The notes: generated by a model from the letters alone, not told the origin. A stretch of 56,697 nt of DNA from Sporolactobacillus vineae DSM 21990 = SL153 (GCF_000377985.1 NZ_KB899051.1:1-56697), one strand, 5' to 3'. Positions 47,687 through 56,256 are shown, counted from the first letter of the stretch. Program-made: numbers and translations.

Positions 47687-48534
47687 CTCATGTGTATCAT
47701 CCGAAGACGCCATTTGAACGGACGGCACTTGACAGGATCAATCTCCGGATCCGGTCAGGGTCGTTTACCTCGATCATCGGTCATACGGGATCAGGAAAAT
47801 CGACGCTGGTCCAACATATCAACGGCTTGCTCCGGCCGACTTCAGGACTGATTACCGCCGGCGATCTTAAAATACAGGCGCAAAAAAAGAAACAGGATCT
47901 GAAACCATTACGCCGGAAAATCGGCCTGGTTTTTCAGTATCCGGAACATCAGCTGTTTGAAGAAACGGTGATTAAAGATGTCTGCTTCGGTCCGATGAAC
48001 TTTGGCGTCCCTTCAGCGGAAGCCACGAAACGAGCTGAAGAATGTCTCAGTCTGGTTGGCCTGCCGTCGCAGTTCTGGCACCAGTCGCCGTTCGATCTGA
48101 GCGGCGGTCAGATGCGGCGCGTGGCGATTGCCGGGGTGCTGGCGGTCAATCCTGAAGTGGTTATTCTCGATGAACCGACAGCGGGTCTGGATCCCAGCGG
48201 CCGTAAAGAGATTCTGAATCTGTTCAAAAAACTGCATCAGGAAATGAACCTGACGATTATCATGGTGACGCACAATATGGGCGATGCGGCGACATTGTCC
48301 GACGAAGTCGTAGTGATGGACAGCGGCCGGCTCGTGATGAGCGGGACACCGGAGCAGATTTTTTCTCGAGACCGGGAACTCCGGAAAATCGGTCTGGATG
48401 TTCCGGAAACAATGCTGTTTCTGGACAGCCTGACGGATAAGTTCGATCAGCCGCGGATGACGCCAGTATTTTCGCTCAAGGGAACAGCAGACCGGATCGC
48501 CGGACTGATGAATGGAGGTGCGGCTGATGTTTAA
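47662..48534 (+). CDS. ecfA2: EcfA2, ATPase of the energy-coupling-factor vitamin transporter
   Basis: This is the second ATPase of the ECF module. The 290-aa protein has Walker A GHTGSGKST, the Q-loop FQYPEHQLFEETV, signature LSGGQMRRVAIAG, Walker B VVILDEPTAGLDP and MVTHNM. It has the longer C-terminal tail usual for EcfA2. It overlaps ecfA1 and ecfT, so the three subunits are likely made in step. Confidence 0.95.
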   Translation: MDITFHNVTHVYHPKTPFERTALDRINLRIRSGSFTSIIGHTGSGKSTLVQHINGLLRPTSGLITAGDLKIQAQKKKQDLKPLRRKIGLVFQYPEHQLFEETVIKDVCFGPMNFGVPSAEATKRAEECLSLVGLPSQFWHQSPFDLSGGQMRRVAIAGVLAVNPEVVILDEPTAGLDPSGRKEILNLFKKLHQEMNLTIIMVTHNMGDAATLSDEVVVMDSGRLVMSGTPEQIFSRDRELRKIGLDVPETMLFLDSLTDKFDQPRMTPVFSLKGTADRIAGLMNGGAADV

Positions 48535-49321
48535 TCTGGTCATCGGTCAATACGTACCGCTCGATTCAGTCATACATCGGATGGATCCGCGTTCAAAACT
48601 GATCAGTGTCTTTATGTTTGTCGTGATCGTATTTCTTGCGAATAACTGGCTGACGAACGTGCTTCTGATCCTGTTCTGTCTTGGCGGTATTTTGACTTCG
48701 AAAATCTCGCCTGCGTTTCTGTTCAGAGGTTTGAGATCAATCCTGATTATTGTGCTGCTGACCTTCTTCCTGAATCTTTTCTTTACCGGAGGGGGTCCGC
48801 TGCTGCTGCACATCGGATGGGTGCGGATCTATCAGAATGGCCTGATTCAGTCGATTTTCATTACTAACCGCATTCTTGTTATTATCGTCATGACGACGCT
48901 GCTGACGCTGACGACGTCGCCGATGGAGATTACCGACGGGATGGAGACGCTGCTCAATCCATTGAAGAAGATTAAAGTGCCGGTGCACGAATTTGCCCTG
49001 ATGATGGCGATTTCACTGCGCTTTATTCCGACACTGCTGGAAGAAACCGAGAAGATCATCAAGGCTCAGGCTGCCCGCGGTTCGGATTTCACCAGCGGCT
49101 CATTGAAGAGCCGGATGAAAGCAATTGTGCCGCTGCTTGTCCCACTGTTTGTCAGTGCCTTCAAACGCGCCGAGGATCTGGCGATGGCGATGGAAGCCCG
49201 CGGCTATCATGGCGATTTCGGCCGGACACGCCTTCACAAACTCGTATGGAAACGGCGGGACACGCTGCTGCTCCTGACGATGGGTCTGCTGACTGTGGCA
49301 TTGATTCTGGCCAGACTGTGA
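48527..49321 (+). CDS. ecfT: EcfT, transmembrane coupling subunit of the ECF transporter
   Basis: EcfT links the ATPases to the S subunit in the membrane. The 264-aa protein has several hydrophobic segments and the two A-R-G coupling motifs, seen as AQAARGSDF and MEARGYHGD. ATG at 48527 lies after GGAGG; the ATG at 48512 begins inside that site. truA follows, as in Bacillus. Confidence 0.95.
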   Translation: MFNLVIGQYVPLDSVIHRMDPRSKLISVFMFVVIVFLANNWLTNVLLILFCLGGILTSKISPAFLFRGLRSILIIVLLTFFLNLFFTGGGPLLLHIGWVRIYQNGLIQSIFITNRILVIIVMTTLLTLTTSPMEITDGMETLLNPLKKIKVPVHEFALMMAISLRFIPTLLEETEKIIKAQAARGSDFTSGSLKSRMKAIVPLLVPLFVSAFKRAEDLAMAMEARGYHGDFGRTRLHKLVWKRRDTLLLLTMGLLTVALILARL

Positions 49322-49338
49322 GAGAATGGAAGATGCAA

Positions 49339-50079
49339 ATGACAAAGTTGAAGTGTACGGTTGCCTATGACGGCAGCCATTTTTTTGGCTACCAGGTTCA
49401 GCCGGGCAGGAGAACCGTACAAAGGGAAATCGAATCGGCACTGGAAAGGATTCATCACGGAGAAAAGGTCCGGATTACTGCCTCGGGGCGAACGGACAGC
49501 GGGGTACATGCCTACGGACAGGTATTTCATTTTGAAAGCCCGCTGGCCATCCCTGAGAAGAACTGGCCGAAAGCACTGAACAGCATTCTTCCGGATGATA
49601 TTTATATCCGTGACGCCGAGATCGTTCCGGCGCATTTTCACGCCCGTTATGATGTGAAAAGAAAGGAATACCATTACCGGCTGCTGACCCGCAGCGAACC
49701 GGACCTGTTCCGCCGTCTCTATACACTGCACGTGACGGTGCCGCTTGACCTGCAGAAGATGAATGAAGCCGCTGCCCGAATCACCGGGACCCATGACTTT
49801 TCCTGCTTTTGCGCAGCAAATACAGAAGTAAAAAGTAAAATCCGTACGGTCTATCAGCTTGACGTCGTCCCCAGGCCGGCGGATGAGACGCTGATTCGGA
49901 TCAGCGGCAGCGGTTTTCTGTATCAGATGGTCCGGATCATTACAGGCACATTGCTGGATGTCGGTACTGGGAAACTGCAGCCCGATGATGTTTCGAAAAT
50001 CATTGCCGGCAAAGATCGTCAGGCTGCATCAAAAACCGTTTCACCCTGCGGACTGACGCTTTGGAAGGTCAGTTACTGA
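49339..50079 (+). CDS. truA: tRNA pseudouridine(38-40) synthase TruA
   Basis: TruA makes pseudouridine in the anticodon arm. The 246-aa protein has the catalytic Asp in SGRTDSGVHAYGQV and a family start TKLKCTVAYDGSHFFGYQVQ. ATG at 49339 lies 7 nt after GGAAG; the long upstream extension from 49246 overlaps ecfT and is rejected. Confidence 0.96.
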   Translation: MTKLKCTVAYDGSHFFGYQVQPGRRTVQREIESALERIHHGEKVRITASGRTDSGVHAYGQVFHFESPLAIPEKNWPKALNSILPDDIYIRDAEIVPAHFHARYDVKRKEYHYRLLTRSEPDLFRRLYTLHVTVPLDLQKMNEAAARITGTHDFSCFCAANTEVKSKIRTVYQLDVVPRPADETLIRISGSGFLYQMVRIITGTLLDVGTGKLQPDDVSKIIAGKDRQAASKTVSPCGLTLWKVSY

Positions 50080-50127
50080 GCGGTGCAGAAACGAAGGGAA
50101 AACCACTGCAGAAAGCCGATCCATGGC

Positions 50128-50156
50128 TTGACAATGATGCCGGGGTAGCATAAAAT
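50128..50156 (+). promoter_or_regulatory. SigA-type promoter of rplM-rpsI
   Basis: TTGACA (50128-50133) and TAAAAT (50151-50156) are spaced by 17 nt, giving a leader of ~148 nt. Confidence 0.82.
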
Positions 50157-50177
50157 ATATTTCGGCATTTCTATTTT

Positions 50178-50275
50178 GACCACGATTAGCCCCAAACTAT
50201 TTTGTGTCAAATTAGAGGAACGGAACGGGGAGTGAAAAGCACTCTCCGGCTCGAAGCGGTTGTGGGTCGCTGCGA
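50178..50275 (+). promoter_or_regulatory. Probable L13 leader RNA
   Basis: The leader before rplM has an inner hairpin GGAGTG/CACTC-TCC (~50228-50248) enclosed by outer segments in which 'accacgatt' can pair with 'ggttgtgg'. Its position and features such as 'attagccccaaactatttt' match what I recall of the Bacillales L13 leader, through which L13 limits its own expression. The ends are approximate. Confidence 0.6.
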
Positions 50276-50310
50276 GAAATGAAACAGGCGAATTAAGGGA
50301 GGAAATCATT

Positions 50311-50748
50311 GTGCGTACAACATATATGGCGACAGCTGCAACGGCTGATCGCAAGTGGCTGCTGATTGACGCTGACGGCCAGATTCTTGGCCGTCTGGCC
50401 AGCCAGGTTGCCGCTATCCTGCGCGGCAAGAACAAACCGACATTCACACCTCATGTTGATGTCGGCGACAATGTCATTATCATCAATGCCAGCAAAATTG
50501 AACTGACCGGTAAGAAACTTTTGAAGAAACAATACATTCACCACTCAGGTTTTGCGGGCGGTATTAAAGCACGTTCGGCTCTTGAGATGAGGGAAACACG
50601 TTCAAGGCAGATGCTTGAGAAGACGATCAAGGGCATGCTGCCGCATAATGCGCTCGGCAGCCAGATGTTCCGGAAACTGCACGTCTATGAAGGCGCAGAA
50701 CATCCGCATTTGGCTCAGAAACCGGAAGTTTATCAGCTTCGTGGATAA
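50311..50748 (+). CDS. rplM: Ribosomal protein L13
   Basis: L13 is an early 50S assembly protein. The 145-aa protein begins [20 protein letters not shown] and has the signature ending [20 protein letters not shown]. The start is GTG with GGGAGGAAATCATT upstream; the frame start at 50260 lies in the leader. rpsI follows after 26 nt. Confidence 0.97.
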   Translation: MRTTYMATAATADRKWLLIDADGQILGRLASQVAAILRGKNKPTFTPHVDVGDNVIIINASKIELTGKKLLKKQYIHHSGFAGGIKARSALEMRETRSRQMLEKTIKGMLPHNALGSQMFRKLHVYEGAEHPHLAQKPEVYQLRG

Positions 50749-50774
50749 TTGAAATCAGGGAGGTTAATGAATAA

Positions 50775-51167
50775 ATGGCACAAGTACAGTATTACGGCAC
50801 CGGCCGCCGCAAAAGTTCTGTTGCCCGCGTCAGGCTCGTTGCCGGCGATGGCAAGATTATTGTAAACGGCCAGGATGTTGAAAAATATTTTGATCTTGAA
50901 ACGCTGCGCACGATTCTGAAGCAGCCGCTGGTTACAACGGAAACCGAAGGAAGATATGACGTGCTCGTCAATGTTAACGGCGGTGGATTCACCGGCCAGG
51001 CGGGTGCGATCCGTCATGGTGTCGCCCGTGCATTACTGCAGGCTGACCCGGCATATCGTCCGGCGCTCAAGCAGGCTGGATTCCTGACACGTGACCCACG
51101 TATGAAGGAACGTAAGAAATACGGACTCAAAGGTGCACGTCGCGCTCCGCAGTTCTCAAAACGCTGA
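50775..51167 (+). CDS. rpsI: Ribosomal protein S9
   Basis: S9 contacts the P-site tRNA through its C-terminal tail. The 130-aa protein has [19 protein letters not shown] and the end [23 protein letters not shown] precedes the ATG. A terminator follows. Confidence 0.98.
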   Translation: MAQVQYYGTGRRKSSVARVRLVAGDGKIIVNGQDVEKYFDLETLRTILKQPLVTTETEGRYDVLVNVNGGGFTGQAGAIRHGVARALLQADPAYRPALKQAGFLTRDPRMKERKKYGLKGARRAPQFSKR

Positions 51168-51187
51168 TCTGTTACTTATCCTTATCT

Positions 51188-51225
51188 AAGGGCTCCTTTC
51201 CGAACAATCGGAAGGGGCTTTTTTC
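51188..51225 (+). terminator. Rho-independent terminator after rpsI
   Basis: GGCTCCTTTCCGA pairs with TCGGAAGGGGC (with a bulge) around ACAA, followed by TTTTTT. It ends the rplM-rpsI unit. Confidence 0.85.
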
Positions 51226-51340
51226 ATGCCTTCATGCTTTAACAGATAGAGTAGCAGGATTTCGGACGGGCGAAAATGATCCCCCTTCAGATATTGATAA
51301 AAATCCTCCGGGTGGGAAGACTAATCCGGAGGTGGTATGT

Positions 51341-51541
51341 GTGCGAATCAAGATATTTTCTGATGATAATTTAGGAAAACTTGAAAAAACAGTGAATGAC
51401 TTTCTGGATCAGGATGATATGGTTTTAATCAAAGATATACAGTTCAGCACTTATGTTAAAGATGCAGATGAAATGGTACCGGGTAATGACCAGAGACTGT
51501 ATTATTCCGTCATGATTGTACATGTGACTGGAAAGGGATAA
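51341..51541 (+). CDS. Probable Cse60-family sporulation protein
   Basis: The 66-aa acidic protein begins MRIKIFSDDNLGKLEKTVND and ends LYYSVMIVHVTGKG. The pattern of a short strand, a helix with LEKxxNDFL, then 'I-KDIQFS' and a closing strand resembles Cse60, a small protein of the SigE regulon with unknown function. GTG at 51341 lies 8 nt after GGAGG; GTG at 51332 overlaps that site. It stands alone after rpsI, where Bacillus has ybaJ. The assignment rests on remembered pattern only. Confidence 0.55.
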   Translation: MRIKIFSDDNLGKLEKTVNDFLDQDDMVLIKDIQFSTYVKDADEMVPGNDQRLYYSVMIVHVTGKG

Positions 51542-51701
51542 TGGGCGTGCAGGGCTCCGGTGAACGGTCACAGGAGAGCTGCATCATCCTCTGCACCTAT
51601 GATTATGTAATTTCTGACGTATGCCGGATTGTGTCGGGTAAAGTCAGATATACTTATTCGTGAGTAGTGGGATACTCTCTTTAATTTCACTTTTATGATT
51701 T

Positions 51702-51736
51702 ATTAAGCTCCGGTTGGTTCAGAGCTTATTTTTTAT
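51702..51736 (+). terminator. Possible terminator downstream of the cse60-like gene
   Basis: AAGCTC (51705-51710) and GAGCTT (51722-51727) pair around an 11-nt loop, followed by ATTTTTTAT. It is 160 nt after the gene. I see nothing else in 51542-51701. Confidence 0.5.
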
Positions 51737-51814
51737 GGCTTTTCTGAGCGTTGAGGATGCAGCGCCGACGACTGGGATGGAGGATGCACCCTGTCGTGAA
51801 AACATGGCGGCATT

Positions 51815-52081
51815 TCAAAAGAAATGGAAAAGCAGAATGGCCAGTAATCCCGCAGAAAGAATCACACTGGCGGGCTTTAACAAGCGATGACGGGACTTTT
51901 TTGCATGTCGTCCTCTCGTGGCAGGGGTCTTGAAGAGTAAGATGAGCAGGCCGATAATCAGAGCGCTCGTGAATACAATTACGGCGATAAGGAAGGCCAT
52001 GATCAGGAATTTAATTTTTTGCAAATTGTAATTATTTGGCTGTAAGGCAAGAAGTATAGTGAATCGGGATACCAAATTCAT
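51815..52081 (-). CDS. Small membrane protein of unknown function
   Basis: I do not recognise this 88-aa protein. It has two hydrophobic segments, about residues 24-51 (FLIAVIVFTSALIIGLLILL) and 70-88 (SVILSAGLLAILLFHFF), joined by a basic loop RGRHAKKSRHR. That composition supports real coding. The start ATG at 52081 has a weak GGGTGA upstream, and TATAAT lies on the minus strand at 52104-52099 but without a good -35. It is the only minus-strand gene apart from pdaB. An overlapping plus-strand frame (51751-51933) looks like a shadow. Confidence 0.45.
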   Translation of the reverse strand: MNLVSRFTILLALQPNNYNLQKIKFLIMAFLIAVIVFTSALIIGLLILLFKTPATRGRHAKKSRHRLLKPASVILSAGLLAILLFHFF

Positions 52082-52118
52082 AACAATCACCCGTTTCTAT
52101 TATAACTTTTTTGATTTT

Positions 52119-52273
52119 ATGGAAATAAAGTTCAAATTATTTACAAAAGCGTATAAATAACATTCGGTAATTTTTTAAAGCAACTGGAAAAAGCTGTTAC
52201 GATTGAAAATGATCCTTTAACCGAATCTAAAGTCAGGGCAGTGATGACTGAGGCTGGTTGTTCCGCTGAATAA
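52119..52273 (+). pseudogene. Possible frameshifted small gene remnant upstream of ybaK
   Basis: Codons from 52157 to the TAA at 52271-52273 read ITFGNFLKQLEKAVTIENDP then LTESKVRAVMTEAGCSAE, an amphipathic, protein-like stretch with no start codon. An ATG at 52119 in another frame reads MEIKFKLFTKAYK and stops at 52158. A single shift near the A-rich 52155-52160 would join them into ~52 residues. No ribosome site precedes the ATG. It may be a decayed gene or chance. Confidence 0.3.
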
Positions 52274-52297
52274 AACCTGAAGCGAGGAGGGGTGAAT

Positions 52298-52732
52298 ATG
52301 GGGATCGTCATGAATTTTCAGGAAAAACTGCACGATAAGCAGCAGGCTGCAGAACGGCGCGCGCTGCAGGATCTGTCATATGATCAGCTCGAAAAGTCGA
52401 TCCGGGCCTGCTTTGACCCGCTGCTCTCAAAAGTTCCCGGCGCGAAAGATATTGCCACAGAGATGTGTGCGGAATACGCACTTGAAGCCTTTCTGCTGGG
52501 TTCAGCGATGAGCCGGTTCGGTTATTATGGGGAAGAACGATCCGTTGTCTTTCAGCGCTCCGGGCCGTCTTTTGAAAAGCTTCTGACGGATTTCTGCGAT
52601 TTCTGGGAATTCTGGGCCAGTCAGCCGCAGATGAAGAATGAAATAGTTCCGGTTTGCAGGCTTTATCTGAACAACTGGTGGACCGAGGGCTTCGAAAGGA
52701 CATTAAAGCGCCGGAAAATGAAACTGCACTGA
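52298..52732 (+). CDS. ybaK: YbaK family protein (DUF2521)
   Basis: The 144-aa protein matches the B. subtilis YbaK family in length and in FLLGSAMSRFGYYGEE and the C-terminal NNWWTEGF. The function is unknown. ATG 52298 is 7 nt from GAGGAGG; GTG 52292 is only 1 nt away. Its place before cwlD is as in Bacillus. Confidence 0.88.
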   Translation: MGIVMNFQEKLHDKQQAAERRALQDLSYDQLEKSIRACFDPLLSKVPGAKDIATEMCAEYALEAFLLGSAMSRFGYYGEERSVVFQRSGPSFEKLLTDFCDFWEFWASQPQMKNEIVPVCRLYLNNWWTEGFERTLKRRKMKLH

Positions 52733-52815
52733 CTGACCGGACAGATTCAGGACATAAGTTTCCCACGGACGCCATATACATGTTCATGTAAGTGCATGTC
52801 CATGGGGGAACGAAG

Positions 52816-53526
52816 ATGAAGCGAAAAAAACTGATCATCATTCTGATCATCAGTATGATCCTGGTTCTGTCTGCCGGCACCCGCTGGCTGATCGTCAGTC
52901 GACATACGTTACAGTTCTGGCATCTGCCGCTGTCCGGGAGAGTGATCGTTGTCGATGCCGGACACGGCGGACCAGATGGCGGAGCTGTTGGCGGAGACAC
53001 CGTTGAGAAAGCACTGAACCTGGCGATCGCCCGCAATCTGCGGGACTATCTTCAGGAGTCGGGGGCACTTGTGGTCATGACCCGGGACAGTGATGAAGAC
53101 CTTGCTGATGAAGATTACACGGGACGGCATAAGACGCAGGATCTTCTCAGACGCGCCGACCTGATTGAGAAGGCACACCCCGATGCTGTGATCAGCGTGC
53201 ACATGAATGCCATTCCTTCGACGCGCTGGCATGGGGCACAGACCTTTTTTTACCCGAAGTCGGTGGAAAACGAGCGCTTTGCCCGGCTGATTCAGGATGC
53301 AATCCGGAAGACACTGAACAATACGGACCGGTATGCCAAGCCGATCGGTCACGTTTACATTTTAAAGAAAGCATCCCCTCCGGCTGCACTGGTTGAAGTC
53401 GGGTTCCTCTCAAATCCGGATGAACGATCGATGCTGGTTAAGGAAAGCTACCAGAAGAAGGTCGCCGCAGCAATCAGTGTGGGCATCCTGCGCTATTTCA
53501 CCAGTGAAAAGGCACCATCAAATTAA
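52816..53526 (+). CDS. cwlD: CwlD, N-acetylmuramoyl-L-alanine amidase for spore cortex
   Basis: CwlD removes peptides from muramic acid so that muramic-lactam can form in spore cortex, which germination enzymes need. The 236-aa protein has an N-terminal hydrophobic anchor (~residues 6-20) and an amidase_3 domain with the zinc His in VVDAGHGGPDGG (H50), ISVHMNA and the catalytic Glu in VEVGFLSNPDE. In Bacillus it acts with GerD-dependent processing and PdaA. ATG at 52816 follows GGGGGAACGA. Confidence 0.95.
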   Translation: MKRKKLIIILIISMILVLSAGTRWLIVSRHTLQFWHLPLSGRVIVVDAGHGGPDGGAVGGDTVEKALNLAIARNLRDYLQESGALVVMTRDSDEDLADEDYTGRHKTQDLLRRADLIEKAHPDAVISVHMNAIPSTRWHGAQTFFYPKSVENERFARLIQDAIRKTLNNTDRYAKPIGHVYILKKASPPAALVEVGFLSNPDERSMLVKESYQKKVAAAISVGILRYFTSEKAPSN

Positions 53527-53535
53527 TTAGCATCG

Positions 53536-53570
53536 TCTGGTACCTCTTTTCTCTGCAGTTTTGGTATACT
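53536..53570 (+). promoter_or_regulatory. Possible extended -10 promoter of salA
   Basis: TGGTATACT (53562-53570) is an extended -10 element; no good -35 is seen (nearest TACCTC). It lies 38 nt before the salA start, after the cwlD stop. Confidence 0.45.
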
Positions 53571-53607
53571 GAAAGTGCAGAGAAAAACAGGAAGGGCGGT
53601 CATTCTT

Positions 53608-54666
53608 ATGATTCGTGAGCAGCAGGTCCGAGCAGTTTTGAAAACGGTTCAAGATCCCTTTTTACATAAAAGTCTGTCGGAAACAGGCGGGATACGCGAA
53701 GTGAAGGTAAGTAACGGTTTCGTTAGTCTTAAGATTGCGCTGTCCAGGTCGGACCGGGTCAAACAGATGCAGACCCAGGTTGAAATTTCCACGAAGCTCA
53801 AAAAGTCCGGAGCGGAATCTGTCGGCATGCGCTTCGATACGCTCAGTGAGGAAGAGGTCCGGGCACTGGGCGGTTTCCCTGAAACGGGTCCGACTTTACT
53901 CTCACCGAAGAGTAAGACGGTGTTTATCTCCGTTGCCAGTGGTAAGGGCGGTGTCGGAAAATCAACAGTTTCCGTTAACCTGGCTTTGGCACTGAAGCGG
54001 AAGGGCAAGCGTGTCGGGCTGCTTGATGCGGACATCTACGGCTTCAGCATCCCGGATATGATGGGGATTGAAGGCCGGCCGCAAGTCAGGGACAACCGGA
54101 TTATCCCTGTAGACCGGTACGGTGTGCAAGTGATTTCAATGGGTTTCTTTGTTGAAAATAATTCTCCGGTCATCTGGCGTGGTCCGATGCTCGGGAAAAT
54201 GCTGAACAACTTTTTCAATGACGTGGATTGGGGCGAACTGGACTATCTGATCCTCGATCTTCCGCCGGGCACCGGTGATGTTGCTATGGACATCCACAGC
54301 AAACTGCCGCATTCACAGGAAATTATCGTGACGACGCCGCATCCGACGGCGGCCTTTGTGGCAGCCCGGGCGGGAGCCATGGCCGAAAAGACGCATCATG
54401 AGATTATCGGCGTCATCGAAAATATGGCCTATTTCAAGAGCCGCAAAACCGGAGAGGTCGCCTATGTATTCGGCAAAGGCGGCGGAGACAAACTGAGCGA
54501 ACTCCTTCATACGGATCTGCTTGGCCGGCTGCCGCTGGGACAGCCTTTGGGGAAGCAGGGAGAATTTGCACCAGGCGTCTATTTCGAGGGCGACCCGATC
54601 GCCGACGAATACGACCGTATTGCCGGAAAAGTGCTGGATAAGGTGGCAGAAGTTCGTACACGCTGA
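53608..54666 (+). CDS. salA: SalA, Mrp/NBP35-type ATPase
   Basis: SalA is a P-loop ATPase of the Mrp family. In B. subtilis it represses scoC and so promotes exoprotease expression; other members carry iron-sulfur clusters. The 352-aa protein has an N-terminal DUF59-like domain, deviant Walker A SGKGGVGKST (~residues 110-119), LDADIYGFSIPDMMG and LDLPPGTGDVA. The CxxC that holds the cluster in Fe-S carriers is not seen near the C-terminus, as in SalA. ATG at 53608 is used; ATG-rich upstream frame from 53575 is leader. Confidence 0.94.
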   Translation: MIREQQVRAVLKTVQDPFLHKSLSETGGIREVKVSNGFVSLKIALSRSDRVKQMQTQVEISTKLKKSGAESVGMRFDTLSEEEVRALGGFPETGPTLLSPKSKTVFISVASGKGGVGKSTVSVNLALALKRKGKRVGLLDADIYGFSIPDMMGIEGRPQVRDNRIIPVDRYGVQVISMGFFVENNSPVIWRGPMLGKMLNNFFNDVDWGELDYLILDLPPGTGDVAMDIHSKLPHSQEIIVTTPHPTAAFVAARAGAMAEKTHHEIIGVIENMAYFKSRKTGEVAYVFGKGGGDKLSELLHTDLLGRLPLGQPLGKQGEFAPGVYFEGDPIADEYDRIAGKVLDKVAEVRTR

Positions 54667-54688
54667 CAGCAAATGAATAGAAATGAGA

Positions 54689-54720
54689 AAAAATGTCCGC
54701 CGGGAGCGGGCATTTTTTTG
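54689..54720 (+). terminator. Rho-independent terminator after salA
   Basis: AAATGTCCGC pairs with GCGGGCATTT (one T-G) around CGGGA, followed by further T residues. Confidence 0.88.
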
Positions 54721-54789
54721 TCCGGATCCTGAATAATCCGACGCGCTTCCCGCATATTAACAGTGAGCTAATGCGGAGGAGGCAACACT

Positions 54790-55344
54790 ATGGTCCGGAG
54801 AACAGTTCTACTGGCACTGATTGCGCTGCTCTGTGCAGGAGTGAGCGGCTGCGGCGGCGATGACAGCCAGACCTCCTACCAGGACAGTAAGAAGATGGTT
54901 CTCGATATGCTGCGGACGGATGACGGCAAAAGAACGTTAAAGGAAGTGATCGGGGACCGTGAAATGAAGGCAGCTCTTGTGCTGGACGAACCGGCTGTGC
55001 GGAAAACAATTGTGGACACCCTGACGACGCAGCAGGGGAAACAGTTATGGACAGAGCTGATCAAAGATCCGGACTTCTCCGAAAAACTTGCTGAGACGAT
55101 GCAGGAAGAAAATGAACAGCTGCTTAAGAAGATGATGAAAGACCCGGGTTATCAGAAAATGATGACCGATATTCTTAAGAATCCGGCACTTCAGGACCAG
55201 TATCTGAGTCTATTGCGGACCAAGCCATTCCGTCAGCAGATCGCGACAGATTTACAGGAAGCCATATCCGGACCTGCGTTTCAGAAGGAAATGTCGGACG
55301 CTGTTTCACAGTTCATGAAAAAGCAGGATCAAAGCAACCATTAA
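54790..55344 (+). CDS. gerD: GerD, spore germination lipoprotein
   Basis: GerD is an inner-spore-membrane lipoprotein that clusters germinant receptors. The 184-aa protein has a lipoprotein signal with lipobox VSGC (Cys21), then a helical region rich in repeats of the type 'MKDPGYQKMMTDILKNP'. GGAGGAGGCAACACT precedes the ATG. In Bacillus kbaA follows; here the next gene is pdaB on the other strand, 40 nt away. Confidence 0.93.
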   Translation: MVRRTVLLALIALLCAGVSGCGGDDSQTSYQDSKKMVLDMLRTDDGKRTLKEVIGDREMKAALVLDEPAVRKTIVDTLTTQQGKQLWTELIKDPDFSEKLAETMQEENEQLLKKMMKDPGYQKMMTDILKNPALQDQYLSLLRTKPFRQQIATDLQEAISGPAFQKEMSDAVSQFMKKQDQSNH

Positions 55345-55345
55345 A

Positions 55346-55386
55346 AAATGCGCGATCCGGCCCGCCCTTCAGAAGATATCGCATTT
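55346..55386. terminator. Possible bidirectional terminator between gerD and pdaB
   Basis: AAATGCG and AT pair with ATCGCATTT (two bulged bases) across a ~21-nt loop, with A/T tracts outside both arms. It lies at the convergent ends of gerD and pdaB and overlaps the pdaB stop codon. Confidence 0.35.
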
Positions 55387-56137
55387 AATTAAGAAGATGT
55401 TCCCGGGATTTACTATCTGAAATCAGCCCTTGTAAAGTCACAAAGGTAAATCCGCGATTCTCCAGTTCGCGAATAATCAGAGGCAGAGCACGGTCCGTCT
55501 GTTTTGCAGAATCCGAAGCGTGCAGCCGGATAATGCTGCCCTTGCCTGCTGTCCGGAGTACATTGCGGACGATCTCGGCGTACCCGGGATTGGCATCATC
55601 ATGCGGGTATACATTCCAGAGAACGGGCTGAAGCTGCAGAGCCGATGCCTGATTCAGAAAGTCAGTGCTGATCTTTCCATATGGCGGCCGGATCAGGACG
55701 GGCCGGACACCGCCTGCTTTGAAAATAGCATCTGCCGAGAGGAGCAGATCACGTCGGATCTGCTGTGTACTCAGCTGAGTATAATCCTCGTGGCGCATGC
55801 CCTGACTTTCTACTTCGTGTCCGTCACGGATCGCCCGCCGAACCAGTTCAGGATGTCTCTCTGCCCATTCGCCGGAGAAGAAAAACGTTGCCTTGATTTT
55901 CTCGCTTTTTAAAGTCTCAAGTATGGTCTGGATCTGATTGGTTCCCCAGTTACTGTCAAATGTCAGAGCGAGCCTTTTCTGACTGGTCTCAACATGGGCG
56001 AGTGCACCGTGCTCCCGGACAGGCACAAAGACGCTGATGTCCTGTTTCTGAATGTACAGAATCAGTGCCGCAATAAACGCTGCGAGCAGAATTAATAAAA
56101 GGTTCTTTGCTTTCCTGATGTTGAAAATCCAGATCAT
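55385..56137 (-). CDS. pdaB: PdaB, polysaccharide deacetylase-like spore protein
   Basis: PdaB is needed to keep B. subtilis spores stable after engulfment. The 250-aa protein has an N-terminal membrane anchor (NLLLILLAAFIAALILYIQ) and a NodB-like domain with TFDSNWGTNQ, ATFFFSGEWAERHPEL, RPPYGK and LLHASDS-type IRLHASDSAKQT. The second metal motif of active NodB enzymes (HxxxH) is replaced by MRHEDYTQ, as in B. subtilis PdaB, so deacetylase activity is uncertain. AGGGGTGAC precedes the ATG on the minus strand. Confidence 0.94.
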   Translation of the reverse strand: MIWIFNIRKAKNLLLILLAAFIAALILYIQKQDISVFVPVREHGALAHVETSQKRLALTFDSNWGTNQIQTILETLKSEKIKATFFFSGEWAERHPELVRRAIRDGHEVESQGMRHEDYTQLSTQQIRRDLLLSADAIFKAGGVRPVLIRPPYGKISTDFLNQASALQLQPVLWNVYPHDDANPGYAEIVRNVLRTAGKGSIIRLHASDSAKQTDRALPLIIRELENRGFTFVTLQGLISDSKSREHLLN

Positions 56138-56256
56138 TCAGCGTCACCCCTGTTTTCAATGTTTGTACCATTTTATGGCCGGGCTCCGGCCGATATGCGG
56201 AGATGTTGACGTCAATGATGGGAAAATGAGGAAAGGGCTCAATTTGAAAAAATGGA

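Noticed and set aside
51751-51933. 60-aa plus-strand frame opposite the small membrane protein
   Set aside because: It lacks a ribosome site, and the opposite frame has clear hydrophobic segments.
55520-55912. 130-aa plus-strand frame inside pdaB
   Set aside because: It is antisense to the conserved NodB domain of pdaB.
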